64,000 bases of DNA from Sphingomonas alpina (GCF_014490665.1 NZ_CP061038.1:1-64000); one strand, 5' to 3'. Numbered from the stretch's first letter, positions 35,009 to 44,500 are shown. Translations and numbers: made by a program. The notes: generated from the letters alone by a model not told the origin.

Positions 35009-36134
35009 ATGCGGAAGCTTGCCATCGCTATGGCGCTTGCCTCCACTGCTCTCGCCACACCAGCCCTCGCACGCGATGATTCGTGGTACGTGGGCGTCGA
35101 AGGTGGCGCGATGATCGTGGAAGACATTAACTTCGATATCGGCGCGGTAAGCGACGCTTCGACGGTTGATTCTAAATATGGCTATGACGTCGACGGCGTC
35201 ATTGGCTACGACTTCGGCCCCTTCCGCGTTGAAGCGGAAGTCGGCTACAAGAGCGCGACGGTTGACTCCTATCGCTCGAGCGTGACCACGCCGGCATACC
35301 TGGCGAGTGGGGGGATTTCGAACCTTCCCGCAGGCACCTATAACTATGCCGGTGGCCGGACTTCGGTGCTCAGCTTCATGGTCAACGGCTTGCTCGACTT
35401 CGGTGAAGACGACGGCATTCAGGGCTTTGTCGGCGGCGGCGTCGGCGTCGCTCGCGTCAAGTCCAGCTATGGACTGAACACGCGCGGCGACTTCCTGGAC
35501 GATTCCGACACGGTCTTCGCGTGGCAGGGTCTTGCGGGTATCCGTGCTCCGATCACCAGCCATATCGATGCGACGCTGAAGTATCGCTTCTTCAACGCGC
35601 GGAACGTCGGTCTGGTCGATGTCACCGGTCGTGCTTTCGACGGCACGGTCCGGACGCACAGCATCCTGGGTGGCCTGACCTACAACTTCGGCGAGCCGGC
35701 TGCACCGCCGCCTCCGCCCCCCGCCGCCTCCTCCGCCTCCTCCACCCCCGCCGCCGCCACCTCCTCCTCCGCCGGAAGTGGTGTGCTCGCCTGGGCCGTA
35801 CATCGTGTTCTTCGAGTGGGACAAGTCGGACATCACGCCGCAGGCGGCGTCGTTGCTCGACAACGCGATCTCGCAGTACCAGAATTGCGGCAATACCCAG
35901 ATCATGCTTGCCGGCCACGCCGACAAGTCGGGTTCGCCGAAGTACAACGTGGGTCTCTCGCAGCGTCGTGCCGACGCGGTGAAGGGCTACTTCACGTCGC
36001 ACTCGGTTCCGGACAGCGTGATCTCCACCGAAGCGTTCGGCGAAAGCCGCCCCCGCATCGAGACCGCCGATGGCGTTCGCGAGCTGGAAAACCGCCGCGT
36101 GGAAATCAGCTACGGGCCTGGCTCGGGCAACTAA
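35009..36134 (+). CDS. OmpA-family outer-membrane protein, interrupted by an apparent +1 frameshift
   Basis: The first part has a signal peptide (MRKLAIAMALASTALATPALA) and a beta-barrel of about 210 residues ending in an aromatic strand (THSILGGLTYNFGEP). Then a Pro-rich linker begins. From a C6 tract at about 35716-35721 the proline code continues only in the next frame, leading to a complete OmpA C-terminal peptidoglycan-binding domain (IVFFEWDKSDITPQAASLL, AGHADKSGS, LSQRRADAVKGYF, ENRRVEIS). The gene length is one base over a multiple of three; removing one C restores a 374-residue protein. Read literally, the first frame ends at 36214 with a nonsense tail. This may be a sequencing error, a real mutation or slippage in a C-rich tract. 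AAGGGG precedes the start. Confidence 0.88.
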
Positions 36135-36157
36135 GCCCAGTCTCGTACGAAACACGG

Positions 36158-36188
36158 AAGGGAGGTCAGCATTGCTGGCCTCCCTTTT
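36158..36188 (+). terminator. Rho-independent terminator after the OmpA-like gene
   Basis: An 11-bp stem GGGAGGTCAGC / GCTGGCCTCCC (one G-T pair) with loop ATT, flanked by AA before and TTTT after, begins 24 bp after the stop codon. Confidence 0.85.
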
Positions 36189-36348
36189 GTGTGTCTGGTC
36201 TTTTAAATGTTTAGGCTTCGAATTCCTCGTGTTCGTCGCGCATGGTCCTGTTGATGCAAGCCAATGGGGTGGCAATTCGGCGATGTTCGGCTAGAGGATC
36301 GCGGTGACACGGGCGGCAACGCCTGCAACCAATGGGATACGGTCCACC

Positions 36349-37650
36349 ATGCGCATCACGATGATCGGCTCGGGCTATGTCGGCCTGGTTTCCGGCGCCT
36401 GCTTCTCGGATTTCGGCCATGACGTGATTTGCGTCGACAAGGACGAATCGAAGATCGCCGCACTCGAAGCGGGGCGGATGCCGATCTTCGAACCAGGCCT
36501 CGACAAGCTGGTCGCGGCCAACGTCGCGGCCGGACGGCTCACCTTTACCACTGATTTGAAGAGCGCCGTTGCGGGTGCCGATGCGGTGTTCATCGCGGTT
36601 GGCACGCCGTCGCGGCGCGGCGATGGCCATGCCGACCTTTCCTATGTCTTTGCCGCGACGCGGGAGATCGCCGAAGCGGTGACCGGCCCGATCGTGATCG
36701 TGACGAAGTCGACCGTCCCGGTTGGCACTGGCGACAAGGTGGAGGCGATCATGGCCGAGTTGGTCAATGGTCATGAGGTCGCTGTGGTCTCGAATCCGGA
36801 ATTCCTGCGCGAAGGCGCGGCGATCGGAGACTTCAAGCGCCCCGACCGAATTGTCATCGGTACGGAGGATGCACGTGCGATGCAGGTAATGCGCGACGTC
36901 TATCGCCCGCTCTACCTCAATGAGAGCCCGATCCTGTTCACCGGGCGACGCACCGCCGAGTTGATCAAATATGCTGCCAACGCGTTCCTGGCGACCAAGA
37001 TCACGTTCATCAACGAGATTGCGGACTTATGCGAAGCGGTCGGTGCGAACGTTCAGGATGTGTCGCGCGGCATCGGTCTCGACAACCGGATCGGATCGAA
37101 ATTCCTTCATGCCGGGCCGGGCTATGGCGGATCATGCTTCCCGAAAGATACGCTGGCCCTGCTCAAGACCGCCGAGGATTACGAAACGCCGGTGCGGATC
37201 GTCGAAGCGGTGGTTCAGGTCAACGATAACCGCAAGCGGGCGATGGGCCGCAAGGTGATCAAGGCATTGGGCGGCGACGGTAAGGGCAAGACCGTTGCGG
37301 TGCTCGGCCTCACCTTCAAGCCCAACACCGACGACATGCGTGACGCGCCCAGCTTGGCGATCGTGCAGAGCCTGATCGACGCGGGTGCGACCGTGCGCGG
37401 CTATGATCCCGAAGGGATGGAGCCCGCCAAGGCGATGATGCCCGAGATCGCTTATTGCAAGGATGCCTATGAGGCAGCGACCGGGGCGGACGCAGTCGTG
37501 ATCGTCACCGAATGGGACGTTTTCCGGGCGCTTGATCTGAAGCGGCTTGCGGGTGTGATGGGCACACCGGTCATGGTCGACCTGCGCAATATCTACCCGC
37601 CGGCGGAAGTCGAGCGGGCGGGGTTCGCTTATAGCTCGATCGGGCGCTAA
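36349..37650 (+). CDS. ugd: UDP-glucose 6-dehydrogenase
   Basis: A 433-residue NAD-dependent enzyme oxidising UDP-glucose to UDP-glucuronate for exopolysaccharide or LPS. Signatures: MIGSGYVGLVSGACFSDFGH (NAD Rossmann), FIAVGTPS, KSTVPVGTG, NPEFLREGAAI, YAANAFLATKITFINEIAD, the catalytic Cys in GPGYGGSCFPKDTLAL, and GLTFKPNTDDMRDAPS. The related GDP-mannose dehydrogenase is less likely given the length and motifs. No polysaccharide genes are adjacent. Confidence 0.95.
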   Translation: MRITMIGSGYVGLVSGACFSDFGHDVICVDKDESKIAALEAGRMPIFEPGLDKLVAANVAAGRLTFTTDLKSAVAGADAVFIAVGTPSRRGDGHADLSYVFAATREIAEAVTGPIVIVTKSTVPVGTGDKVEAIMAELVNGHEVAVVSNPEFLREGAAIGDFKRPDRIVIGTEDARAMQVMRDVYRPLYLNESPILFTGRRTAELIKYAANAFLATKITFINEIADLCEAVGANVQDVSRGIGLDNRIGSKFLHAGPGYGGSCFPKDTLALLKTAEDYETPVRIVEAVVQVNDNRKRAMGRKVIKALGGDGKGKTVAVLGLTFKPNTDDMRDAPSLAIVQSLIDAGATVRGYDPEGMEPAKAMMPEIAYCKDAYEAATGADAVVIVTEWDVFRALDLKRLAGVMGTPVMVDLRNIYPPAEVERAGFAYSSIGR

Positions 37651-37669
37651 GCGGCGGGCGGCGTTTGCG

Positions 37670-38212
37670 TCAGCAGACCGAGGCCGACTGTGCCAGCGCC
37701 GTCAGGATGGCATCGGCGCGTTTGCCGACCGTCATCCTGGCGAGCACCGATACGCGATAGCCATGCGCCGGATAGGCGACCAGCAAGCGCTGATATTCCG
37801 CGACGGCGTCATCGAAACCGTGGCGCCGCTCACGGTCGTTGACGTAGATTTCCGGCCAGGGCGGCGTCAGGAAGACGGTGTCGTGATAGCGCGGCAGGGT
37901 TCCGGCATATCGGCCTCGACCCTCCGATAGATGGTCGAGCGCCACCACCGCGTCGATCGCGCTGCGGTCGAAGAAAACCCAGCCTGACAAATGTTCGACG
38001 GCTGCCCGGTCGGTCAGCGCGACGTCGATGGCGCGGTGGGCAAACGCGATGCCATCGACCCATGGCAATGCAGAGCCGCGGCAAGCCAGCTCCTGCTCGA
38101 CGATCCGGCGGCCGGGTTCTTCGACTATAGTATGGCCGCGTCGCGCCAACTCTCCGAGCAGTGTCGACTTGCCGCCACCTGAGCAGCCCGAAATGACGAC
38201 GAACCGATTCAT
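37670..38212 (-). CDS. AAA-family ATPase / kinase-like P-loop protein
   Basis: A 180-residue P-loop protein of the AAA_28 type: Walker A in VVISGCSGGGKSTLLGEL, EEPGRRIVEQEL, FFDRSAIDAVVALDHL, and a lid-like segment (VNDRERRHGFDDAVAEYQRL). Such small ATPases resemble nucleotide kinases; the substrate is unknown. Start chosen at MNRFVVISG, 10 nt after the upstream AraC gene stop; an alternative ATG 7 codons earlier would overlap that gene. Confidence 0.83.
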   Translation of the reverse strand: MNRFVVISGCSGGGKSTLLGELARRGHTIVEEPGRRIVEQELACRGSALPWVDGIAFAHRAIDVALTDRAAVEHLSGWVFFDRSAIDAVVALDHLSEGRGRYAGTLPRYHDTVFLTPPWPEIYVNDRERRHGFDDAVAEYQRLLVAYPAHGYRVSVLARMTVGKRADAILTALAQSASVC

Positions 38213-38222
38213 CTGTGCGAGC

Positions 38223-39149
38223 TTATCCCGCATCCACATCGTGCAGCGCAGTGGTCGCTGTACCGAATACGACGGCACGAGCGCGCAGCGCGGCATCGAG
38301 ATAGGGCGTCCTCATGGCCATGAAGCGCCGCGGCGTCATGCCGAGGAAACGGTTGGCGTCGCGCAGGAAATGTGATGCGTCGTGATAGGTGGTGGCGATC
38401 AGCGAATAATCGGCATGGTCGCGCACGGCGAGCATCTTGAGGAACGAACGCAGGAATCGCGCGCGCAGCAGCAGCGTCTTGGGAGGGAACCCGAAATGGC
38501 GCGTCGCCAGCCGACGCAGCCGACGAGCGTCGATCCCGATCCGCGCCGCCGCGGTCGACAAATCCTGCGTCTTGTCATCGACGATCAGCGCCATCAACGC
38601 CCTGATTTCGGCTTCGTTGCGGTCCGGTGGACCCATATGATCGAGGAAGAAACGGTCGAGAATGGCTTTTACGTCCAGCGCGCGATCGGACGCCCGCAAG
38701 AGCGAAACGAGTTCCGTAACGATTGCAGGGGGCATCACCGTGTCGAGCGACACGATCCGGTCGCGATACCCGTCGGCAGGCCCACGGAACAGCCGCGACC
38801 AGCCAAGCGGGGTGATTCCCGCGCCAATCGTCACGCCGCCCGACGTCCTCAGGCGCATCGCCTTGCTAGTCGTACCATAGAGCGTCGCTTCGGGCATCGG
38901 ATCATAGGTCGTGCCGCCGATCGTCAGTGCGATGGGATTGTCGGCGAGAATGACGCGGATCGCCGGCCAACTCGGCAGCATCCATTCGATGACGGAACCG
39001 ACATCGCTCTCGTCCGAATCAAGCACATGATAATCGGTGAGATAGGCGGCCAGGCGCGGATCCGGCCGCTCGTAACGCAGTGCGGTATTGGGCGGGAGGC
39101 CAAAGGATTCCGCCGACACATTTGGCGTGTGCGTGCCGCTTTCGATCAT
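38223..39149 (-). CDS. AraC-family transcriptional regulator
   Basis: A 308-residue regulator. The N-terminal 190 residues form an unassigned sensing part (LRYERPDPRLAAYLTDYHVL, LYGTTSKAMRLRTSGG). The C-terminal 100 residues have two HTHs: TAAARIGIDARRLRRLATRHFG and then TTYHDASHFLRDANRFLGMTPRRF. The target is unknown. The small AAA ATPase follows within 10 bp and is likely co-transcribed. Confidence 0.9.
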   Translation of the reverse strand: MIESGTHTPNVSAESFGLPPNTALRYERPDPRLAAYLTDYHVLDSDESDVGSVIEWMLPSWPAIRVILADNPIALTIGGTTYDPMPEATLYGTTSKAMRLRTSGGVTIGAGITPLGWSRLFRGPADGYRDRIVSLDTVMPPAIVTELVSLLRASDRALDVKAILDRFFLDHMGPPDRNEAEIRALMALIVDDKTQDLSTAAARIGIDARRLRRLATRHFGFPPKTLLLRARFLRSFLKMLAVRDHADYSLIATTYHDASHFLRDANRFLGMTPRRFMAMRTPYLDAALRARAVVFGTATTALHDVDAG

Positions 39150-39424
39150 CCGAAGCTCTCGTAATTCCGGGCGCCGGATGAATATCCAAGTGCCGGATCA
39201 ATGCCATGCCCCGAACAATCCATGAGGTAAAGTGCGCGGTGGGCGGATTGCGCCGCCATCGTCGGGCAGGTACAAGCTCCTGTCGAGAAAGGCGGATCGG
39301 TATGGTTAGCCCGATCGCACCTCCGGAGATGTCCGGGGCGGTGTTCTGGCCGATGCTTTTGTATCGAGTCCCGCGACCCTGAACGCTGGCGCATCATGCG
39401 GCGGCGCAGATAAGGGTGTGGACC

Positions 39425-39847
39425 ATGCAACAACAGATTTCCGTGATAACCCTCGGCATTGCCGATCTTGCGCGCTCGCGCCGCTTCTACGTCCAGGGTT
39501 TCGGCTGGACGCCGGTGTTCGAAAATAACGAAATCATCTTCTATCAGATGAATGGCTTGATGCTTGGTACATGGCTCCAGCCGGCGCTTGAGTCCGATAT
39601 GCAGCGGGCCGGATTGTGTCGGCCCGGCGCGTTCGCCATTGCGCATAATGTGCCCAGACAAGAGGATGTCCAGCCGCTGATCGAACGGTTGGGCGGGGCT
39701 GGCGGAATGATCCTGCGATCGGGAGATGCGCCTGAGCATGGCGGATTCCGCGGCTATGTCGCCGACCCCGATGACCATGGCTGGGAGATTGCATGGAACC
39801 CCGCCTGGTCGATCGACGCACGCGGTCTGGTGACGTTCGGTCTATAG
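39425..39847 (+). CDS. VOC-family (glyoxalase/bleomycin-resistance fold) protein
   Basis: A 140-residue single VOC domain: ISVITLGIADLARSRRFYVQG, WTPVFENNEIIFYQMNG, and the second motif FRGYVADPDDHGWEIAWNP. The E in WEIAWNP and candidate ligands suggest a metal-dependent small-molecule enzyme or binding protein; the substrate is unknown. An ATG 3 codons upstream is an alternative start. Its end overlaps the convergent ygfZ stop by 6 bp. Confidence 0.88.
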   Translation: MQQQISVITLGIADLARSRRFYVQGFGWTPVFENNEIIFYQMNGLMLGTWLQPALESDMQRAGLCRPGAFAIAHNVPRQEDVQPLIERLGGAGGMILRSGDAPEHGGFRGYVADPDDHGWEIAWNPAWSIDARGLVTFGL

Positions 39848-40552
39848 CGCGGCTGCGAGCCAGTCGGGGATGATCGCGTCGCCGAGCGCCTCGACCCGGC
39901 GATGCTCGACCATCATGCCGAGTTCGGGGTAGCACGCCCGCGTCCGCTCACCGGCCTCATCGAGCGGTGCGACGACGAGGCGGCGATTGACTTTGGACCG
40001 GTGGTGCATGCGCGCGGTATTCTCCTGGCCGACATAACAGCCCTTGGAGAAGCTGACGCCGTTCAGTTCGCGTGCATTGCATTCCAGCCACAGCGTCTTG
40101 TCGCTACCCAACTCGGCCTGTCCCTCGGTCACGCCGAGTGACAGGCGATGTGCGCGCCAGCCACCGGCCGAGGCAGTGGGTGGACCGATCCAGCGATGCC
40201 CGAGCTCGACGAGGCGTGGGTCCGGTACACCCCGATCAGTCTCGCGTGACCAATGCACTGCGAGACTATCATCCCGCGCAATCGTAATCATGCGGCGCAG
40301 GCGATACATCGACAGCCGTCGGGCAAGTGCATCGGCCTGATCCGCTTCGCAGTCGATCAACAGGTCGCCGCCATCGGCCCAGAGCAGGAAGTCGAACAAG
40401 GCCTTGCCCTGCGCGGTGAGCAGCCCCGACCAGGCCGGCAGCGGCCCCATCGTATCGGCAGTGACCAGGCCTTGCAGGAAGCCGCGCACATCTTCGCCGG
40501 CAACGCGGATCAGCGCGCGGTCATCCAGCATTGTCGGGGTGGTTTCGCTCAT
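39842..40552 (-). CDS. ygfZ: Folate-binding YgfZ/IbaG-type protein
   Basis: A 236-residue GcvT-like protein with the YgfZ signature KGCYVGQENTARMHHR (conserved Cys), plus IRVAGEDVRGFLQGLVTAD and RMITIARDD. YgfZ proteins help make or repair certain iron-sulfur clusters in a folate-dependent way. Start at MSETTPTML; the frame continues upstream over non-family sequence. Divergent from the dihydroorotase gene. Confidence 0.92.
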   Translation of the reverse strand: MSETTPTMLDDRALIRVAGEDVRGFLQGLVTADTMGPLPAWSGLLTAQGKALFDFLLWADGGDLLIDCEADQADALARRLSMYRLRRMITIARDDSLAVHWSRETDRGVPDPRLVELGHRWIGPPTASAGGWRAHRLSLGVTEGQAELGSDKTLWLECNARELNGVSFSKGCYVGQENTARMHHRSKVNRRLVVAPLDEAGERTRACYPELGMMVEHRRVEALGDAIIPDWLAAAL

Positions 40553-40596
40553 GACGAACAGGTAGGGGTGCGGTGACCCCAGCGAAAGAGGCGGCA

Positions 40597-41934
40597 ATGG
40601 CCAAGTTCGATCTGATTCTGACCAACGGCACCGTTCACCTGCCCGCCGGGCCGGTGCAGGCGAGCATTGGCGTGCGCAACGGCAAGATCGTTGAGATCGG
40701 CGCACCGAACCGCCCGACCGGTGACGCAGGCGAGACGATCGACTGTACCGGGCTCGATATCCTGCCGGGCGTGATCGACACTCAGGTCCATTTCCGTGAG
40801 CCTGGGCTGGTCCACAAGGAAGATCTGGAAAGCGGCAGCCGCGCGGCGGTGCTGGGCGGGGTGACCGCGGTGTTCGAGATGCCCAATACCAAACCCAATA
40901 CCGACAGCGCCGAGGCGATCGAGGACAAGCTCACTCGCGCGCATCATCGCATGTGGTGCGATCACGCCTTTTATGTCGGCGCGACCAATCACAATGCGGC
41001 GAGCCTTGCCGAGCTGGAGCGCATGCCGGGCACGGCGGGCGTCAAGATCTTCATGGGCGCATCAACCGGCGACTTGCTGGTGGCGGAGGATTCATCGCTC
41101 GCCGAAGTGCTGGCCTCCGGGCATCGGCGCGTCGCAATTCATGCCGAGGACGAAGCGCGGATGAATGCGCGTGCGGGCGAGCGGGTGACGGGCGATGCGT
41201 CGTCGCACCCGGTGTGGCGCGATGACGAGAGCGCCTTGCTCGCCACACGGCGCATCCTCAGCCTTGCGCGCGCTGCGCGGCGGCGGATTCATGTGCTGCA
41301 CGTGACCACGCCAGCGGAGCTGGAACTGCTCGGCCAGAACAAGGATATCGCCAGCTGCGAGGTGACGCCGCAGCATCTGACCCTGGCGGGCGAGGAAGCG
41401 TATCCCCGGCTTGGCACCTGGGCACAGATGAACCCGCCGATCCGTTCCGGTGTGCATCGCGACGGACTATGGCATTGGCTCAACCAGGGTGTGCCCGACA
41501 TTCTCGGCTCCGACCATGCCCCGCACACGCGCGAGGAAAAGGCCAAGACCTATCCCGACAGCCCGAGCGGTATGCCCGGGGTGCAGACCATGCTGCCGCT
41601 GATGCTCGATCATGTCGCGCATGGCCGCACCACCCTGCAGCGCGTGATCGACCTGACCAGCGCGGGCCCGCAGCGCGTGTTCAATATCATTGGCAAGGGC
41701 CGGATCGCCGCTGGCTATGATGCGGATTTCTCGATCGTCGATTTGAAGGCGCGCTGGGTGATCACTGACGAATGGCTTGCATCACGCTGCGGCTGGTCGC
41801 CCTTTACCGGCATGGAACTGACTGGCAGGCCAATCGGCACGATTGTGCGCGGGCGGCGCGTCATGTGGGATGGGGCGCTGGCTGAGGCTGCCATCGGCGA
41901 GCCGATCCGGTTCGAGGCGGTCGAGTTCGGCTGA
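40597..41934 (+). CDS. pyrC: Dihydroorotase (class I-like amidohydrolase)
   Basis: A 445-residue cyclic amidohydrolase; dihydroorotase closes carbamoyl-aspartate to dihydroorotate in pyrimidine synthesis. Signatures: GVIDTQVHFREPGLVHKED, VFEMPNTKPNT, GVKIFMGASTGDL (the metal-bridging Lys region), IHAEDEARM, HVLHVTTPAE, and the catalytic Asp in LGSDHAPHTREEK. The usual first HxH metal pair is Q63-V-H65 here, so one His ligand is Gln. Start at MAKFDLIL after GGCGGC; a GTG 8 codons upstream is less likely. Confidence 0.9.
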   Translation: MAKFDLILTNGTVHLPAGPVQASIGVRNGKIVEIGAPNRPTGDAGETIDCTGLDILPGVIDTQVHFREPGLVHKEDLESGSRAAVLGGVTAVFEMPNTKPNTDSAEAIEDKLTRAHHRMWCDHAFYVGATNHNAASLAELERMPGTAGVKIFMGASTGDLLVAEDSSLAEVLASGHRRVAIHAEDEARMNARAGERVTGDASSHPVWRDDESALLATRRILSLARAARRRIHVLHVTTPAELELLGQNKDIASCEVTPQHLTLAGEEAYPRLGTWAQMNPPIRSGVHRDGLWHWLNQGVPDILGSDHAPHTREEKAKTYPDSPSGMPGVQTMLPLMLDHVAHGRTTLQRVIDLTSAGPQRVFNIIGKGRIAAGYDADFSIVDLKARWVITDEWLASRCGWSPFTGMELTGRPIGTIVRGRRVMWDGALAEAAIGEPIRFEAVEFG

Positions 41935-41995
41935 ACGAGGGATCGGGCCTGCACATCAGCATGGGTGCGCGACTCTCGATCGAACAGCTTCCCGA

Positions 41996-42151
41996 TCATT
42001 TCTTCTCGGTGAACCGCTTCACCTTGACCGGCAGGTCCTTGCCCTTGGTGCGGCGCGACGGGATCTGCACCGGGTTCTTTTTCTTCCACTGCGCCCATGT
42101 CATCGGGCCATCGGGCGTGTCGATGATGGTGTCGTCAATCGAATCGGTCAT
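41996..42151 (-). CDS. Conserved small basic protein, 51 residues
   Basis: MTDSIDDTIIDTPDGPMTWA opens the protein, followed by WKKKNPVQIPSRR and the basic tail VKVKRFTEKK. The start overlaps the stop of the upstream DoxX-like gene as TGATG, so expression is coupled. The acidic head and Lys/Arg-rich tail suggest a nucleic-acid- or ribosome-associated small protein, but nothing in the sequence proves it. Too short for a fold assignment. Confidence 0.7.
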   Translation of the reverse strand: MTDSIDDTIIDTPDGPMTWAQWKKKNPVQIPSRRTKGKDLPVKVKRFTEKK

Positions 42152-42606
42152 CAGTTCGGATACTCCCGCCGTCGGAACGGCCAATTTATCACTCGGCCGG
42201 CAAACAATGCCCACCAGATGATCACCGGTTGAAACGCCAGGCGCGGGATATGGTACCATAATCCAAGTGTCTTGCCGCCAATGGCGATGCCATCGACCGC
42301 ATGCTTGATGTTGGCGGGGTAAACGCAGACTGCATAGGCGGCGAACATCGCACCGGCGATCCAGCGCAACCGCGTGGTGAGCAAAGCTAGTGCTCCAGCG
42401 ATTTCGCACAGGCCAGTGATCATGACCGTCTGGCGCGGAAACGGCACCCATTCAGGGGTGATCGCCAGGAAAGTTTCGGGCGAGCGCAAATGCGCGATGC
42501 CGGCGATCAGGTAAGCAGCCGCGAGGAGCCAGCGGAGCAGGGTCCGGGTGCGCTCGGCACCCGGTGACAATGTGGTGGAGAAGCCCGCGGTTACAGCGGA
42601 AACCAC
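42151..42606 (-). CDS. DoxX-like membrane protein
   Basis: A 151-residue protein with four hydrophobic segments: TLLRWLLAAAYLIAGIAHL, TVMITGLCEIAGALALL, WIAGAMFAAYAVCVYPANI and LAFQPVIIWWALFAG. The layout and the RW...YLIAG start fit the DoxX/DoxD-like family. The role is unknown. It overlaps the end of the DUF1134 gene by 16 bp and the following small gene by 1 bp, giving a tightly coupled three-gene operon. Confidence 0.87.
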   Translation of the reverse strand: MVSAVTAGFSTTLSPGAERTRTLLRWLLAAAYLIAGIAHLRSPETFLAITPEWVPFPRQTVMITGLCEIAGALALLTTRLRWIAGAMFAAYAVCVYPANIKHAVDGIAIGGKTLGLWYHIPRLAFQPVIIWWALFAGRVINWPFRRREYPN

Positions 42607-43433
42607 TTCGATTTATGGCTGAACTTCATATAGCCGATATTGACGCCCTGGCGCCATCCGATGCCCAAGCGGATCGGAATGATGACGATATCACCGCGGC
42701 GCAGATAGGTTGCGGCAAGACCCCCAACGAAATAAAGTCGCCCCTCGCCGGCCGGAAAGCGCTTGTACAGGTCTTCCGAGTCATGAAGGTTGTAGACGAG
42801 TGCAAAGACCTTGTTGCCGTCGCCACCAAGGTCGAAGCCGACCGATGGTCCGGTCCAATAGATCTTCTGCTGTCCTTCGATCTTATGGAACAGCTCGCCC
42901 TTGCCGTAGCGCAGGCCGACAACGATCGCACCCGACGCTTCGCTGCCGGCGATATAGGCGTTAGGCTCGCCTTGTTCCTTCAACAGCTTCTCGAGCATTC
43001 CGGCAAGGCCCGACGTGCCCTTGCCGAAGGTGCTTTCGGCGGCGCGGAGCAATTCCTCACGTTTGAAGGTGGTCGCCGTCGCGGCCTCGGTTTCGGCATT
43101 GGCCCGGTTGGTATCCTGCGCCGGATCGGTCTGAGGCACATCCGACTGGGGCACGTTCGATGGAGACTGGTTCGACGGGTACTGACCCGATTGGTATTGG
43201 GAATTGGCCGGATACTGGCTGGGCTGGCTCAGATCGCCCGGCGGTCCATCGGGATAGGATTGCGTTTCGTCGAGCGGAACCGGCGCATCCTGGGTTTTCT
43301 GTGCAGGCGCGGATCTGGACAGGTCTGAATCGATCGCCTGATTGGGGTCGATCGTGCGTACTTGTGCAAACCCCGCGGGGCCGGTGCCGAGTACCAAGGT
43401 CGCAGCGAGGATCGTCGATATAAACTTGCGCAT
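42591..43433 (-). CDS. DUF1134 exported protein
   Basis: A 280-residue protein. A signal peptide MRKFISTILAATLVLGTGPA (cleavage near GFAQ) is followed by a Pro/Gln/Ser-rich low-complexity region of about 75 residues (SQPSQYPANSQYQSGQYPSN and similar), then the DUF1134 domain of about 160 residues (YIAGSEASGAIVVGLRYGKG, IYWTGPSVGFDLGGDGNKVF, LAATYLRRGDIVIIPIRLG). DUF1134 resembles the SH3-like/lipid-binding YSC84 type; function unknown. GGGGGAG precedes the ATG. First gene of the operon with DoxX and the 51-residue protein. Confidence 0.9.
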   Translation of the reverse strand: MRKFISTILAATLVLGTGPAGFAQVRTIDPNQAIDSDLSRSAPAQKTQDAPVPLDETQSYPDGPPGDLSQPSQYPANSQYQSGQYPSNQSPSNVPQSDVPQTDPAQDTNRANAETEAATATTFKREELLRAAESTFGKGTSGLAGMLEKLLKEQGEPNAYIAGSEASGAIVVGLRYGKGELFHKIEGQQKIYWTGPSVGFDLGGDGNKVFALVYNLHDSEDLYKRFPAGEGRLYFVGGLAATYLRRGDIVIIPIRLGIGWRQGVNIGYMKFSHKSKWFPL

Positions 43434-43619
43434 GGTTACTCCCCCGACGCGCCCAATCACAAAGCCTAGCGCGCTCTGGGATTGACCCGCAATGAACGCA
43501 GCGACGACCCGAGTCGATTTCGCGCCCAATGGCGGCGCAGACTCTTTCGCTTAATCTACCGATAGCGCTGTTGATCGACGCGCGACCCCTCGCTATAGCC
43601 GCCGCTTGCCGCCAGGTCT

Positions 43620-43712
43620 GGAGACGTGGGTGAGTGGCTGAAACCAGCGGTTTGCTAAACCGCCGTACCGGGTTTACTGGTACCGAGGGTTCGAATCCCT
43701 CCGTCTCCGCCA
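43620..43712 (+). tRNA. tRNA-Ser (GCU)
   Basis: Acceptor GGAGACG/CGTCTCC, anticodon stem GCGGT/ACCGC with loop TTGCTAA (anticodon GCU), a long class II variable arm (CGTACCGGGTTTACTGGTAC), T-arm GGTTCGAATCC, and encoded CCA (43710-43712). Confidence 0.97.
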
Positions 43713-43944
43713 AAACATATTGAAATTGCTCTACTTTCGAGTTTTGGACGCGGTGTCCGAGCCTCCGCTTGGATTTTGAAGTGATTTCGGCGAGTTATTG
43801 CGACCGTTGTGGCCCTGTTGCGACAAACGAGGCCCGGGCCGGATCAGCAATCAGACGAATATATAAAATATACAGTTATCAACAGATCATGCGGTGTCGT
43901 GATAATAATCTCGACGGCTCTGTCCACGCCTTGAAGGCCGCGAA

Positions 43945-44340
43945 TTAAGGCCTGTCGTACGGTACGAACTGACCGATGCGGCACGAAATGCTGGGAACTC
44001 TGGAATCGCGGTCCAAGGCCTGGAAGGTATCGTTGCGGCATAACCGTGAATCGGATGGCCTGATCACCAGCACCATGTCCTCCCGCAACGCGGGGCACGT
44101 GTTGCCGACATCCATCCGCCAGATTCTTTTGCCCGACTGGCGGTAGAGAATGGTGTGCATATCGACGATCATTGGGCCATCGACGCGCGACAGATCGATA
44201 CAGTCAGTCGGTGTACCGGGTATCCGCCCGGCGAGCTCCTGTGACAGCCATGTGCCTTTCCTGCCCGCAACCGAACTCGTTGAGGCGCCACCGATCGCAA
44301 GCGCAACGAGAAGGAGAGTGGCGGATTTGGCGATAGTCAT
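43945..44340 (-). CDS. Small secreted protein with four cysteines, unknown function
   Basis: A 131-residue protein. A signal peptide MTIAKSATLLLVALAIGGAS is followed by a compact domain with four Cys (TDCIDLSRVDG, GNTCPALRED, DSRLCRNDTF, PSISCRIGQF), likely two disulfides. The pattern 'CIDL...(I)VD...ILYR...W..D' is one I recall in other sphingomonad exported proteins, always without an assigned function. AAGGGAT precedes the ATG. Alone between tRNA-Ser and the TonB receptor. Confidence 0.75.
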   Translation of the reverse strand: MTIAKSATLLLVALAIGGASTSSVAGRKGTWLSQELAGRIPGTPTDCIDLSRVDGPMIVDMHTILYRQSGKRIWRMDVGNTCPALREDMVLVIRPSDSRLCRNDTFQALDRDSRVPSISCRIGQFVPYDRP

Positions 44341-44500
44341 GACCTGATCCCTTCACGGATGATGATGGCGGAACGTCGAGGGTTGAACGGGGCGATGGCC
44401 ACGAGGCTGGAATGCTGGCGTGGGCTGAAGTGCCGGTATGTGACAATCCGCTGACGTTTTGACGCATGAATCCTACCCCGCTTGCATCGTATTGGCTTTA

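Noticed and set aside
43713..43944. Integration remnant behind tRNA-Ser
   Set aside because: The segment is somewhat AT-rich, but I found no repeat of the tRNA 3' end and no integrase fragment.
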